DNA of 64,000 bases from Actinomycetes bacterium (lineage in GTDB: Bacteria > Actinomycetota > Actinomycetes > Actinomycetales > Microbacteriaceae): assembly GCA_023386365.1 (NCBI GenBank), contig JAEWJX010000096.1:1-64000 (forward strand). Direction: 5' to 3'. Every line of letters begins with the position of its first letter. Within the stretch, counting starts at the first letter, position 1. Position numbers and translations under genes: made by a program. Shown one piece after another: positions 34,059 to 42,608 of the stretch. The notes beneath the pieces are model-generated. The model did not search any database and was not told the origin of the DNA. It worked only from the letters and a program-made list of their open reading frames with translations.

Positions 34059-35339
34059 GTGGCAATCCAGGAGACCGAGCGACCCGAGACGGCGCCCCCG
34101 CTGACCCGCCCGCGACGCTCCAGCCGCCGCGTGCGCCGCCGCCGCACCGTCGTCATCATCGTCGGCGCACTCGCCGTCGTCCTCCTCGTCATCGGGGTCG
34201 TCGTCGTACCCCCGATCGTGTCGCGGGCCGCCGCCGTCAGCCGCTACGACGCCGCCGCCGCCAAAGTCGGCGAACTCCGCACACAGCTCGACGAGGCGTA
34301 CACCGCCTCCGGAGGAACCGGCTCCCCCGCCGCCTCCCTCGACGCCGCCGACGCCGTCATCGCCAGCGGCAGCGCCCTCGTCACCGCCGACGCCGCAGCC
34401 GCCTTCCAGACCGCCGTCGACGACGCCGCCGCACAGCTCGGCGGCGACCAGTCCGCCATCCTCACCCGGCCCGCGCTCGACACCGACAGCGCCACCGTCG
34501 CCGAACTCGACGCCGAATCGACCATCCTCGAGAACGGCCTCGACGGCCTCCGCGCCACCGTCGCCGACGCCCCCGACAAGGTCGCCGCAGCCGCCCAAGG
34601 CATCGCCACCGGATGGGACGGTCTCCGCACCGCCGTGCAGACCGAAGGCATGCGCATCCTCGATGTGTACGCCGACGCCGAGAAGCCCACCGAAGACGCC
34701 CTCTACCAGGCGCTCACCGCCTTCCAGGAGGCGCCCGCCGACCAGGCCGGCACCACCCTCGACGCCGCCACCACCGCATCCGCCGCCGTCATCGCCAACG
34801 CGCAGGCCTACCGCGACCAGATCGTCGCCGCCGCCACCGGCACCAGCAGCCAGCCCACCGCCGGCAACGTCGACGCCCAACTCGACTACCTGCTCACCTA
34901 CTGGCAGAACTACAACCTCGCCGAATGGGGCGACTACAACCCCCTCGGCGGCGACTGCGTCAACTTCACCAGCCAAGGCCTCATCGCCCGCGGATGGCAG
35001 ATGGACGACCGCTGGAGCTCGCCCGGCGCCAACGGCATGGCCACCAAGCCGTGGATCTCCACCACCGCCATGGAGGCCTACCTCAAATCGCAAGGCTTCG
35101 TCTCCAACGACAACGACCACCTCGACCGGGTGCGCCCCGGCGACGTCGGCATCTTCGACTGGGGCGAGAAAGGCCCCGGCGTCGACCACACCATGACCGT
35201 GTCAAAAGTCGAATACACGGCCGACGGACCCGTCGTCTACTTCGTCAGCCACAACTCCGACGGCGACTACCGCGAACTCCAGTACACGCTCTTCACGCAG
35301 CACCAAGACTCGAAGGTGCGGATCTACTCGATCCCGTAG
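34059..35339 (+). CDS. Membrane-anchored putative amidase (Amidase_6 domain)
   Basis: The 426-residue protein has a basic cytoplasmic tail, one helix (about residues 30-55), an Ala-rich helical ectodomain (60-270) that looks like a coiled stalk, and a C-terminal domain with GGDCVNFTSQGL (Cys nucleophile) and GVDHTMTV (His), matching the putative amidase/CHAP-like fold. It probably cuts peptide or amide bonds in the cell wall. GTG 34059 is chosen because TACCCT (34047-34052) lies 6 nt upstream. A CebR-type box precedes it. Codons are unusually C-ending, with extended GCC runs in the stalk. Confidence 0.85.
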   Translation: MAIQETERPETAPPLTRPRRSSRRVRRRRTVVIIVGALAVVLLVIGVVVVPPIVSRAAAVSRYDAAAAKVGELRTQLDEAYTASGGTGSPAASLDAADAVIASGSALVTADAAAAFQTAVDDAAAQLGGDQSAILTRPALDTDSATVAELDAESTILENGLDGLRATVADAPDKVAAAAQGIATGWDGLRTAVQTEGMRILDVYADAEKPTEDALYQALTAFQEAPADQAGTTLDAATTASAAVIANAQAYRDQIVAAATGTSSQPTAGNVDAQLDYLLTYWQNYNLAEWGDYNPLGGDCVNFTSQGLIARGWQMDDRWSSPGANGMATKPWISTTAMEAYLKSQGFVSNDNDHLDRVRPGDVGIFDWGEKGPGVDHTMTVSKVEYTADGPVVYFVSHNSDGDYRELQYTLFTQHQDSKVRIYSIP

Positions 35340-35389
35340 CGCTGGTCGCGGGGTGCCGGACGGCACCCCGCTGCGACTTCTGACTTCCG

Positions 35390-35436
35390 CCGGTTGGGGA
35401 GCGTTCGACGGAGTCGACCGTGTGTCGAAACCCGCA
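35390..35436. repeat. Diverged copy of the 44-bp dispersed repeat
   Basis: The ends match the 44-bp repeat seen at 1536 and 59591 (CCGGTTG with AG following, and GTCGAAACCCGC), but the centre differs. This suggests an old, decayed copy. It is weaker evidence than the two exact copies. Confidence 0.4.
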
Positions 35437-35438
35437 AG

Positions 35439-35604
35439 TCAAGGACTCCGCATCCCAAATCAAGGAACCTGTGTGACCGGAGTGGCGGATGAGGCCCGGC
35501 AGCCACATCCGCCACACGCACTCCTTGATTTGGGATGCGGAGTCCTTGATTTGGGATGCGGAGTCCTTGATTTGGGAGAGGTCGGGGTCGGGGTCGGGGT
35601 CGGG
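35439..35604. repeat. Inverted and tandem 21-bp repeats followed by a G4-type tract
   Basis: A 21-bp unit (TCCTTGATTTGGGATGCGGA plus G) stands in tandem at 35522-35542 and 35543-35563, with a partial third copy to 35577. Its reverse complement is at 35446-35466, giving a 28-bp perfect stem. Inside, GTGGCGGATG (35482-35491) pairs with CATCCGCCAC. At 35584-35604 four GGGG/GGG runs with TC spacers form a canonical G-quadruplex motif. The block fills the gap between the amidase and SDR genes and holds no gene that I can see. Confidence 0.75.
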
Positions 35605-35613
35605 CGCGGGCAG

Positions 35614-36279
35614 CTAGAAGCGGGCGGAGAATCCGCCGTCGGAGTGCAGCAGCTGACCGCTCACCCAGCGGCCCTCCGGCGACACCAAGAACGCGACCAC
35701 GCCCGCCACATCCGCCGGCTGCCCCAGCCGACCACTCGGGTGCATGCCGGTGAGGTGCTCACGGATGCCGTCATCCATCCACCCGGTGTCGACCGGACCC
35801 GGGTTCAGCACGTTGGCCGAGATCCCAAGCGGGCCGAACTCACGGGCTGCCGAGATGACGATCCGGTCGAGCGCCCCCTTCGAGGCGCCGTACGGGAGGT
35901 TGCCGGTGGTCGCGTCGCTGGTGAGAGCCACGATCGCACCGCCACCATCCGGTACCTGCCGCGCGAACGCCGCGATCGCCAGCAGCGACGCTCGCGCGTT
36001 GACCGCCACGTGCAGGTCGAAGCTCTCCGCCGTGGTGTCGAGGATGCCGGTCTCCACATCGTGCGCGTGACTCAGCACCAGCGCCGTGATCGGCCCGTGC
36101 TGGGCGACGACCTCGCGGATCAACCGCTCGGGCCCGTCCGCCGTCGACAGGTCCGCGGGCACGTCGGCATCACGCAGGTCGGAGGTGACGACCGTCCACC
36201 CGTCGGCGCGCAGCCGCGGCACGATCCCCGCCGCGATGCTGTTCGCGCGGGCGGCTCCGGTGACGAGAGCGACAGGCAT
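35614..36279 (-). CDS. Short-chain dehydrogenase/reductase with FabI-like glycine motif
   Basis: The 221-residue protein has the SDR active site: Ser in VALTSDATTG and Tyr-x-x-x-Lys in LPYGASKGALD, plus NVLNPGPVDTGWM. The cofactor loop TGAARANSIAAGI departs from the classical TGxxxGxG and resembles that of enoyl-ACP reductases (spacing to SIAxG). Substrate unknown. ATG 36279 lies 7 nt after TAGGGT, whose TAG is the hmuV stop, so it may have its own leaderless promoter. Confidence 0.9.
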   Translation of the reverse strand: MPVALVTGAARANSIAAGIVPRLRADGWTVVTSDLRDADVPADLSTADGPERLIREVVAQHGPITALVLSHAHDVETGILDTTAESFDLHVAVNARASLLAIAAFARQVPDGGGAIVALTSDATTGNLPYGASKGALDRIVISAAREFGPLGISANVLNPGPVDTGWMDDGIREHLTGMHPSGRLGQPADVAGVVAFLVSPEGRWVSGQLLHSDGGFSARF

Positions 36280-36289
36280 GGGCTCGACC

Positions 36290-37051
36290 CTAGCGGCGCG
36301 GGATGATCAGCGGACGCCCGTCGCGCACCAGCACCTCGACGTCGACCGCGTACACCTCCGACACGAGCTGCTCGGTGAGCACCTCCACGGGGGCGCCGAG
36401 CGCCCGGATGCGGCCGTCCTGCATGAGCGCCACCCGATCCGCGTACGCCCCGGCCAGCGACAGGTCGTGCAGCACCACCACGACGGTGCGGCCCTCCTCG
36501 GCCAGTTCCCGCGCGATCCGCAGCACGTCCTCCTGGTGGCGCAGGTCGAGCGCGGCGGTCGGCTCGTCGAGCAGCACCACCGGGGTGTCCTGGGCGAGCA
36601 CCCGCGCGAGCGACACCCGGGCGCGCTCACCGCCGGACAGCTCCGTGAAGCGCCGGTCGCGCAGATGCACCACGTCGGTGCGGTGGGTGGCCGTGTCGAC
36701 CGCGTCCGCATCCCGCTCCCGCTCGGCGACCCGCGCCCACGGGCTGCGGCCCATCTCGACCACCTCGGACACCAGGAACGGGAAGCTCACCGCGTTGTCC
36801 TGGGTGAGCATCGAACGCACCCGCGCCAGTTCGAGCGGCGGGTAGTCGCCGACAGGCCGGTCGCCGACGATGACGCGCCCCGCATCCGGCCGCCGCTCCC
36901 CCGACAGCGCGGCGAGCAGCGTCGACTTGCCGGCCCCGTTGGGGCCGACCAGCGCCAACAGTTCGCCGGTCGGCACCTCGAGGTCGACCTCCTGCACCAC
37001 CGACCGTCCGCCCAGCTCGATCGAGACGCCTTCGGCGCGGATGCCGGTCAT
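36290..37051 (-). CDS. hmuV: Heme ABC importer ATPase
   Basis: The 253-residue ATPase has Walker A VGPNGAGKST, Q-loop MLTQDNAVSFPF, signature LSGGERARVSLAR, Walker B VVLLDEPTAALD and the switch His in VVVLHDLSLA. The Q-loop and VVEMGRSPW segments match the HmuV branch of iron/heme/B12 importers. ATG 37051 overlaps the permease stop by 4 nt. It powers HmuU; the matching binding protein gene is 12 kb away (49692). Confidence 0.93.
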   Translation of the reverse strand: MTGIRAEGVSIELGGRSVVQEVDLEVPTGELLALVGPNGAGKSTLLAALSGERRPDAGRVIVGDRPVGDYPPLELARVRSMLTQDNAVSFPFLVSEVVEMGRSPWARVAERERDADAVDTATHRTDVVHLRDRRFTELSGGERARVSLARVLAQDTPVVLLDEPTAALDLRHQEDVLRIARELAEEGRTVVVVLHDLSLAGAYADRVALMQDGRIRALGAPVEVLTEQLVSEVYAVDVEVLVRDGRPLIIPRR

Positions 37052-38100
37052 GCCCATCCGCCCGACGCCCGACGCTGCCGCCACAGCAGGAAGAAGAAGA
37101 ACGGGCCGCCGATGAGCGACGTGAGCAGACCGATCGGCAGCTCCGCCCCCGGCACGAGGGTGCGCGACAGCAGGTCGGCGACGACGATCAGCAGCGCACC
37201 GCCGATCGCGCTCGCCACCAGCAGGGCGCGATGCGACGGCCCGATGATCATGCGCATCAGGTGCGGCACCACCAGGCCCACGAACGCGATGATGCCCACG
37301 AACGCGACGGCCGCACCGGTGAGCAGGGCGACGAGCACGATCGACCAGAACCGCAGCCGCTCCACATGGATGCCGAGGTGGCGGGCGTTGCGCTCCCCCA
37401 GCGCCAGCAGGTCGTAGCGTCGACCCAGCCACACGGCGATCACCGTGCCGATCGCCGCCACCACGAGCACGAACAGCGACTCGCGCCACAGCGACCCGGA
37501 GAGCGACCCGAGCTGCCAGAACACGATCTGCTCGCGGCTGGCGGTGCCGGCCATGAACAGCAGGAACGCGAGGCCCGCCCCACCGAACGCGTTCACCGCG
37601 ATACCTGTGAGCAGCAGCGTCACCACCTCGGTGCGGCCGTTGGCGCGCGACACCCCGTAGACGAGCAGCGTCGCCGCGAGACCGCCCGCGAACGCGAGCA
37701 CCGCGATCGTCCACTCGCCGTACGCGAGCAGCCCGGTGACGATCGCGAGCGCCGCACCCAGGGCGGCACCCGACGAGACACCGACGACGCCCGGCTCGGC
37801 GAGCGGGTTGCCGAAGATCGCCTGCATCACGGCTCCCGCGATCGCCAGCGCGGCGCCGACGGCCATCGCCATCACGATCCGCGGGAACCGGATCACCCAG
37901 AGCGCGGCCTCCGTCGTCGGGTCGTCGGATGCCCACGCGTTCGGGATGCCGATGGCGCGCAGCAGCGAGCCGACCACCTCCGCGGGGCTCACCGAGAACT
38001 GGCCGACCACCGCCGACACCAGCACGGCGACGACGAGCAGCAGGGCGAGCGAGATCCCGAGGATCGTGCGTCGCCGGGCGAGATGGGCGACGCGGCTCAC
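37048..38100 (-). CDS. hmuU: Heme ABC importer permease (FecCD family)
   Basis: This 350-residue membrane protein has about ten helices. FecCD signatures are RFPRIVMAMAVGAALAIAGA and GNPLAEPGVVGVSSGAALGA, then FVGLVVPHLMRMIIG near the end, the coupling region with the ATPase. GTG 38100 overlaps the lplA stop by 4 nt (GTGA), so it is translated with lplA. Together with HmuV it should import heme or an iron chelate. Confidence 0.94.
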   Translation of the reverse strand: MSRVAHLARRRTILGISLALLLVVAVLVSAVVGQFSVSPAEVVGSLLRAIGIPNAWASDDPTTEAALWVIRFPRIVMAMAVGAALAIAGAVMQAIFGNPLAEPGVVGVSSGAALGAALAIVTGLLAYGEWTIAVLAFAGGLAATLLVYGVSRANGRTEVVTLLLTGIAVNAFGGAGLAFLLFMAGTASREQIVFWQLGSLSGSLWRESLFVLVVAAIGTVIAVWLGRRYDLLALGERNARHLGIHVERLRFWSIVLVALLTGAAVAFVGIIAFVGLVVPHLMRMIIGPSHRALLVASAIGGALLIVVADLLSRTLVPGAELPIGLLTSLIGGPFFFFLLWRQRRASGGWA

Positions 38101-39146
38101 GGGACCCGGTACAGCCACTCGTCGGTGCCGAACTTCTCGGCCACCAGCTGTTCGGCCCGCGCGTACTCCTCGGGCGTGATCTCGCCGTCGTGCAGTCCGT
38201 GCAGCGAACGGAACGTCGACACCATCCGCTCGATGATCTCGGCACGCGGCAGCCCCGTCTGGCTGCGGAGCGGGTCGACCCGCTTTTGCGCCGACTTGGT
38301 GCCCTTGTCGCTCAGCTTCTCGCGCCCGATCCGCAGCACCTGCACCATCTTCTCGGCGTCGAGGTCGTAAGACATGGTCACGTGGTGCAGCACGGCGCCG
38401 TCGGCGAGCCGCTTCTGCGCGGCGCCGCCGATCTTGCCGGCGGGGCTCGCGATGTCGTTGAGCGGCTGGTAGGTGGCTTTGATGCCGAGGCTGCGCAGCG
38501 CCACCAGCACCCAGTCGTCGAGGAACGCGTAGCTCTCGGCGAAGCTCATGCCCTGCACGAGGTCGGTGGGGGCGTACAGCGAGTAGGTGATGATCGCGCC
38601 GGCCTCCATGAACATGGCGCCACCACCGGAGATGCGACGCACCACCGGGAAGCCGAACTTCGCCGCGTTCTCGGCATCCACTTCGTTCTTCACCGACTGG
38701 AAGCTGCCGATGACGACGGCCGACTTGTCCCACTCCCAGATGCGCAGGGTCGGCTTGCGGCGGCCGGCGGCCACCTCTTCGGCGAGCACCTGGTCGAGGG
38801 CGAGGTGGGTGGCGGGGTCGAGCGGCCCCGGATGCACGAGCTCCCAGTCGTAGTCGGACCAGCCGGTGGCGCGGTGCACGGCGCGACGCACCGCGGTGGC
38901 GACAGCTTCGGGCGAGAAGCCCAACATGACCGCACCCTCGGGGAGCGCCGACTGAACGGCGGCGGCGATCGTCTTGCCGTCGGCGTCGCCCGGCAGACCG
39001 GTCAGCGCGGCATCGATCGCGGGGAGCGCGTCGTCGGGTTCGAGGAAGAAGTCACCCGACAGTCGGACGTTCGCGAGGCGGCCGTCTTCGACGTCGAGGT
39101 CGACCACGACGAGCTTGCCGCCCGGCACCTTGAACTCGCCATGCAC
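38097..39146 (-). CDS. lplA: Lipoate-protein ligase with N-terminal accessory domain
   Basis: The 349-residue enzyme attaches lipoate to dehydrogenase E2 and GcvH proteins. The catalytic domain (about 90-349) shows RRISGGGAMFMEAGAIITYS and the lysine loop GKIGGAAQKRL. The first 85 residues (GKLVVVDLDVEDGRLANVRL, then SGDFFLEPDDAL) resemble the accessory domain that is C-terminal in E. coli LplA, so the domains are in reversed order. GTG 39146 lies 6 nt after TAGGAT (39158-39153). It leads an operon with hmuUV under an iron-box-like site. Confidence 0.9.
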   Translation of the reverse strand: MHGEFKVPGGKLVVVDLDVEDGRLANVRLSGDFFLEPDDALPAIDAALTGLPGDADGKTIAAAVQSALPEGAVMLGFSPEAVATAVRRAVHRATGWSDYDWELVHPGPLDPATHLALDQVLAEEVAAGRRKPTLRIWEWDKSAVVIGSFQSVKNEVDAENAAKFGFPVVRRISGGGAMFMEAGAIITYSLYAPTDLVQGMSFAESYAFLDDWVLVALRSLGIKATYQPLNDIASPAGKIGGAAQKRLADGAVLHHVTMSYDLDAEKMVQVLRIGREKLSDKGTKSAQKRVDPLRSQTGLPRAEIIERMVSTFRSLHGLHDGEITPEEYARAEQLVAEKFGTDEWLYRVP

Positions 39147-39152
39147 CCGTCC

Positions 39153-39183
39153 ATCCTAGATGCGCCGGGTTAGGCGTGCCTAA
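39153..39183 (-). promoter_or_regulatory. lplA-hmuUV leaderless promoter with iron-box-like palindrome
   Basis: The -10 TAGGAT (39158-39153) is 6 nt before the GTG. The perfect palindromic arms TTAGGC/GCCTAA of TTAGGCGTGCCTAA (39170-39183) cover the -35 zone and match 11 of the last 14 positions of the mycobacterial IdeR consensus. A DtxR/IdeR-type repressor with bound iron would block RNA polymerase here. The regulator gene is outside the window. Confidence 0.65.
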
Positions 39184-39189
39184 GTCGGG

Positions 39190-40056
39190 CTACCCCCGCG
39201 CGGGGAGGTGTGCGTCGAGCCAGGCCACCACATCCGCCTGCACCTCGAGGTGGTTGGTCTCGTTGAGCATCTCGTGGCGACCGCCGGGGTAGATGGTGAC
39301 CGTCACATCCGTGAGGGGTCCGCGGTGGCGGTAGGCGTCGGCCAGCACCTGGACGCTCTTCGGGCCGCCGAGGGTGTCCTCCTCGCCGATCATGATGAGC
39401 ATCGGCAGGTCGCGGGCCAACTTCTTCGGGGTGCCGAGTAGCCGCAGCGCCTCCCGGAAGCCGAACAGTTTCGCCACCTTCGCGTCGAAGGTGAGCGGGT
39501 CGGCGGCGAAGGCGGTCGCCACCTCCGGGTCGCGGCTGAGCCACTCGTAGCCGCTGCCGCCGGGCTGCCGGTGTCGCTTGCTGAGGTCGCCGCTGTTCAT
39601 GCGGAGGGGCGTGCGGTAGGCGGTGCCCGAGAGCACGACCGCGTCGTAGTCGTCCGCATCCGTTCCGATGATCTTCTGGGCGAACAGGGAACCGAGGCTG
39701 TGGCCGAACAGCACCAGCGGCAGGTCGGGGTTCTCGTCGCGGATGATGCCGGTGAGCTGCTGGATGGCGGCGATCGCCGCGCGCACACCGCCCGGCCCGA
39801 GCGACCCCAGCTTGGTGTGGTCGCCGCCCCACTGCTCGAGCCCGGTGGCGCCGTGCCCGCGGTGGTCGTCGGCGTACACGGTGTAGCCGGCCGCGGCGAG
39901 CGACCGCGCGAAACGGTCGTAGCGGGAGGCGTACTCCCCCACCCCGTGCAGAAGTTGCACGACGGCCCGCGGCGACGACGCCTCCCACACATAGAAGTGG
40001 ATCGTCACCCCGTGGGCGTCGACGAAGGTGCGGGACGTTCGGGTCGTCTCGGTCAT
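39190..40056 (-). CDS. Alpha/beta hydrolase, monoacylglycerol lipase-like
   Basis: The 288-residue enzyme has the nucleophile elbow LFGHSLGSL, HGVGEYASRYDRFA as oxyanion loop (typical HGxGEHSxRY of monoacylglycerol lipases), the Asp in MIGEEDTLGG, and His in GGRHEMLNE. It probably hydrolyses monoacylglycerols or small esters in the cytoplasm. ATG 40056 has GGAGG upstream, better than the ATG at 40116. It ends 7 nt before the iron-box site. Confidence 0.93.
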   Translation of the reverse strand: MTETTRTSRTFVDAHGVTIHFYVWEASSPRAVVQLLHGVGEYASRYDRFARSLAAAGYTVYADDHRGHGATGLEQWGGDHTKLGSLGPGGVRAAIAAIQQLTGIIRDENPDLPLVLFGHSLGSLFAQKIIGTDADDYDAVVLSGTAYRTPLRMNSGDLSKRHRQPGGSGYEWLSRDPEVATAFAADPLTFDAKVAKLFGFREALRLLGTPKKLARDLPMLIMIGEEDTLGGPKSVQVLADAYRHRGPLTDVTVTIYPGGRHEMLNETNHLEVQADVVAWLDAHLPARG

Positions 40057-40117
40057 GTGGGCCTCCCTGCCGATTGCGAGCGTAGCGCCCAGCCCGCGCC
40101 CGGAGAACAGGAGCATG

Positions 40118-41446
40118 ATGGAGAGGATGAGTCAGACGTTCCGGTCCTTCCAGGCACGGAACTACCGCATCTGGTTCGCGGGCGCGTTGGTGTCGAACAT
40201 CGGCACCTGGATGCAGCGCATCGCCCAGGACTGGCTGGTGCTGGTGCAGCTCACCGACGACGACGCGGTCGCGGTCGGCGTGGTGATGGCGCTGCAGTTC
40301 GGCCCCCAGCTTCTGCTGCTGCCGGTGACCGGCTGGGTGGCCGACCGTTTCGACCGGCGACACGTCCTCGCGGTCACGCAGACGGCGATGCTGTTCCTGG
40401 GGTTGGGTCTCGGCATCATCACGCTGCTGGGCGTCGTGCAGCTGTGGATGGTGTTCGGGTTCGCGCTCGGTCTCGGCGTCGCGGCGGCGTTCGACGCCCC
40501 TGCCCGGCAGGCGTTCGTCGGCGAGCTGGTCGACGACGCGAACCTGTCGAACGCGGTGGCGCTCAACGCCGCATCCTTCAACGGCGCCCGCCTCATCGGG
40601 CCGGCCATCGCGGGTGTGCTGGTGGCGGCGGTCGGTTCGGGGTGGGTGTTCATCATCAACGCCGCCACGTTCCTGGCGGTGCTCGGGTCGCTCGCGGCGC
40701 TGCGTCCGGCGGAGTTCACCCGCTTCACCCGCAAGGCGGCGGGCAAAGGTCAGATGCGCGCCGGGTTCCGATATGTGGGGCGCCGCCCCGACATCCTGCT
40801 GGTGTTTGCGATGGTGTTCCTCACCGGCACCCTCGGCTACAACTTCCCCATCTACACGTCGACGATGGCGCGCGTGGAGTTCGGCGAGGGGCCGCAGCTG
40901 TTCGGATGGCTGTCGTCGGCGCTGGCAGTCGGGTCGGTGGCCGGTGCGCTGCTGGCAGCGCGCCGCGAGCGCCCCCGGCTGCGCACCCTCACGCTAGCGA
41001 GCGTCGGCTTCGGCTTCTCGTTGGGGGCCGCGGCCCTCGCGCCCGAGCCGATCAGCTTCGCCGTGTTGCTGACGATCGTCGGCTTCGCGGGCATCACCAT
41101 GATGAACACGGCCAACGCGTACGTGCAGGTGACGACCGCGCCATCCATGCGGGGCCGCGTGATGGCGCTGTATCTGGCGATCTTCATGGGCGGCACCCCG
41201 ATCGGCGCGCCGCTGGTGGGTGCGGTTGCGGATGCGGCGGGGCCGCGGTGGGCGATCGCGCTCGGCGCCGCATCCGGGTTCGCCGCCGCCGGCATCGCCG
41301 CCGTGTTCTACCTGCGCACCCGTCAGGTGCGGGTGCGGTGGGACCGCGCCGAACGTTGGCCGTTGCGGCTGTCGACGTCGAGCGCCGCCGACCGCGACGC
41401 CGCCACCCAGGAGATCGCCATCGTCGAGGTCGGCACACAGCGCTGA
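40118..41446 (+). CDS. MFS transporter, DHA3/EntS-like
   Basis: This roughly 442-residue transporter has about 12 helices. The N-terminal FRSFQARNYRIWFAGALVSN and GTWMQRIAQDWLVL, the loop GWVADRFDRRHV, and FNGARLIGPAIAGV in helix 5 match the DHA3/MFS_3 group, which includes enterobactin and drug exporters. Three ATG codons (40115, 40118, 40127) are possible; AGGAG 4 nt before 40118 favours that one. Proximity to heme and iron genes would fit a siderophore exporter, but this is not supported by a direct motif. Confidence 0.9.
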   Translation: MERMSQTFRSFQARNYRIWFAGALVSNIGTWMQRIAQDWLVLVQLTDDDAVAVGVVMALQFGPQLLLLPVTGWVADRFDRRHVLAVTQTAMLFLGLGLGIITLLGVVQLWMVFGFALGLGVAAAFDAPARQAFVGELVDDANLSNAVALNAASFNGARLIGPAIAGVLVAAVGSGWVFIINAATFLAVLGSLAALRPAEFTRFTRKAAGKGQMRAGFRYVGRRPDILLVFAMVFLTGTLGYNFPIYTSTMARVEFGEGPQLFGWLSSALAVGSVAGALLAARRERPRLRTLTLASVGFGFSLGAAALAPEPISFAVLLTIVGFAGITMMNTANAYVQVTTAPSMRGRVMALYLAIFMGGTPIGAPLVGAVADAAGPRWAIALGAASGFAAAGIAAVFYLRTRQVRVRWDRAERWPLRLSTSSAADRDAATQEIAIVEVGTQR

Positions 41447-41486
41447 GTTCCGCTCGGCGAGTGGGTCGCAGGTGCACAATGTCGCC

Positions 41487-42599
41487 ATGACCACCACTGC
41501 CGAGAAAGACGCCCCGCTCGTCGCACGCATCGGAGCGTCGGCGGCCACCACCGAATCCCGCGCCCTCTACGTCGCCGTCGCCGCCCTCGTGCTCGGGTTC
41601 CTGGTGGGCGCGCTGCTCGTCGGCGGACGCTCCATGCCGATCTCCGGGCCCAACTCGCTCGGCACGATCGTCGCGTTCGTCTCGGCCGCGTTCGCGGCGA
41701 TCGTGTTCGCCGTCGGCTACCTGCTGCCCGCGCCCGGCGCATCGCAGCGCCAGCGGCCCGAGACATCCACCTGGCGTCTGGTGCTGAACATCGTGGCGCT
41801 GGGGATCGCGCACGCCGCCATCGCGCTGTTCACCATGGCGGGCCTGTCGATCGTCCTGGCGGATGCGTTCATCGGCGCCGAGGTGTTCGCGTTCAGTTCG
41901 GCGCTCATCGTGGGCATCGGGTCGGCGCTCGTCAGCTACACCGCGTACCTCTCGGCGGCGGGCATGACCACCACCCGGGTCGCGACCGTGCTGGCCGTGT
42001 TCCTCGTGCTCGGGGTGATGACGAGCATGCTCTCCACGTCCGACCCGCTCTGGTGGGAGAAGAACATCAGCGCCCTCGGCATCGGCGGCAACCTGTCGAG
42101 CGCCACCTTCAACCTCACGCTGCTCATCGCCGGCGCCATCATCACCGCGATCGCCAGCTACCTGGCCGCCGAGCTCGCCACCGGCCACCTGGCCCGCAAC
42201 CCGCGGGAGGCCGACGACCGGCACGAGCGCACGCGCATCGAGGTGCTGCGGTGGGCGCTGCTCGCCCTCGGCGTCTTCCTCGCCTGCGTGGGCGTGTTCC
42301 GGGTCGACTGGGTGGAGTGGGTGCACAACACGTTCGCCACCGGCCTCATCGTGATCTTCGCGGGACTCGTGGTCGCCATCCGGTGGATCGTGCCGCGGCT
42401 GCCGATCGTGTTCGTGTTGGTCGGGTACGCGTTCCTGGTGGTCGTGGTGGGCGCGGCGATCTTCTTCTTCCTCGGCATCTACAACCTCACCGCCGTGGAG
42501 ATCATCGGGTTCGCGCTCATCTTCACCTGGCTGATCCTGCTGATCCGCAACATCTCGGCCGGCAGCCACGACGCAGCGCACGCGGGAGGTCGTGCGTAG
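41487..42599 (+). CDS. Multi-pass membrane protein (DUF998-like)
   Basis: The 370-residue protein has about nine helices with short loops. ISGPNSLGTIVAFVSAAF and SDPLWWEKNISALG are the most conserved-looking parts. The latter resembles the DUF998 proteins of actinobacteria, by recollection. No known catalytic motif. ATG 41487 is preceded at 6 nt by CACAAT, a possible -10. The stop TAG begins the TAGCCT of the following gene. Confidence 0.8.
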   Translation: MTTTAEKDAPLVARIGASAATTESRALYVAVAALVLGFLVGALLVGGRSMPISGPNSLGTIVAFVSAAFAAIVFAVGYLLPAPGASQRQRPETSTWRLVLNIVALGIAHAAIALFTMAGLSIVLADAFIGAEVFAFSSALIVGIGSALVSYTAYLSAAGMTTTRVATVLAVFLVLGVMTSMLSTSDPLWWEKNISALGIGGNLSSATFNLTLLIAGAIITAIASYLAAELATGHLARNPREADDRHERTRIEVLRWALLALGVFLACVGVFRVDWVEWVHNTFATGLIVIFAGLVVAIRWIVPRLPIVFVLVGYAFLVVVVGAAIFFFLGIYNLTAVEIIGFALIFTWLILLIRNISAGSHDAAHAGGRA

Positions 42600-42608
42600 C
42601 CTGGTCGC

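Noticed and set aside
40118..41446. MFS transporter as a siderophore exporter linked to the iron genes
   Set aside because: No siderophore synthesis genes or iron box accompany it; closeness alone is not enough.
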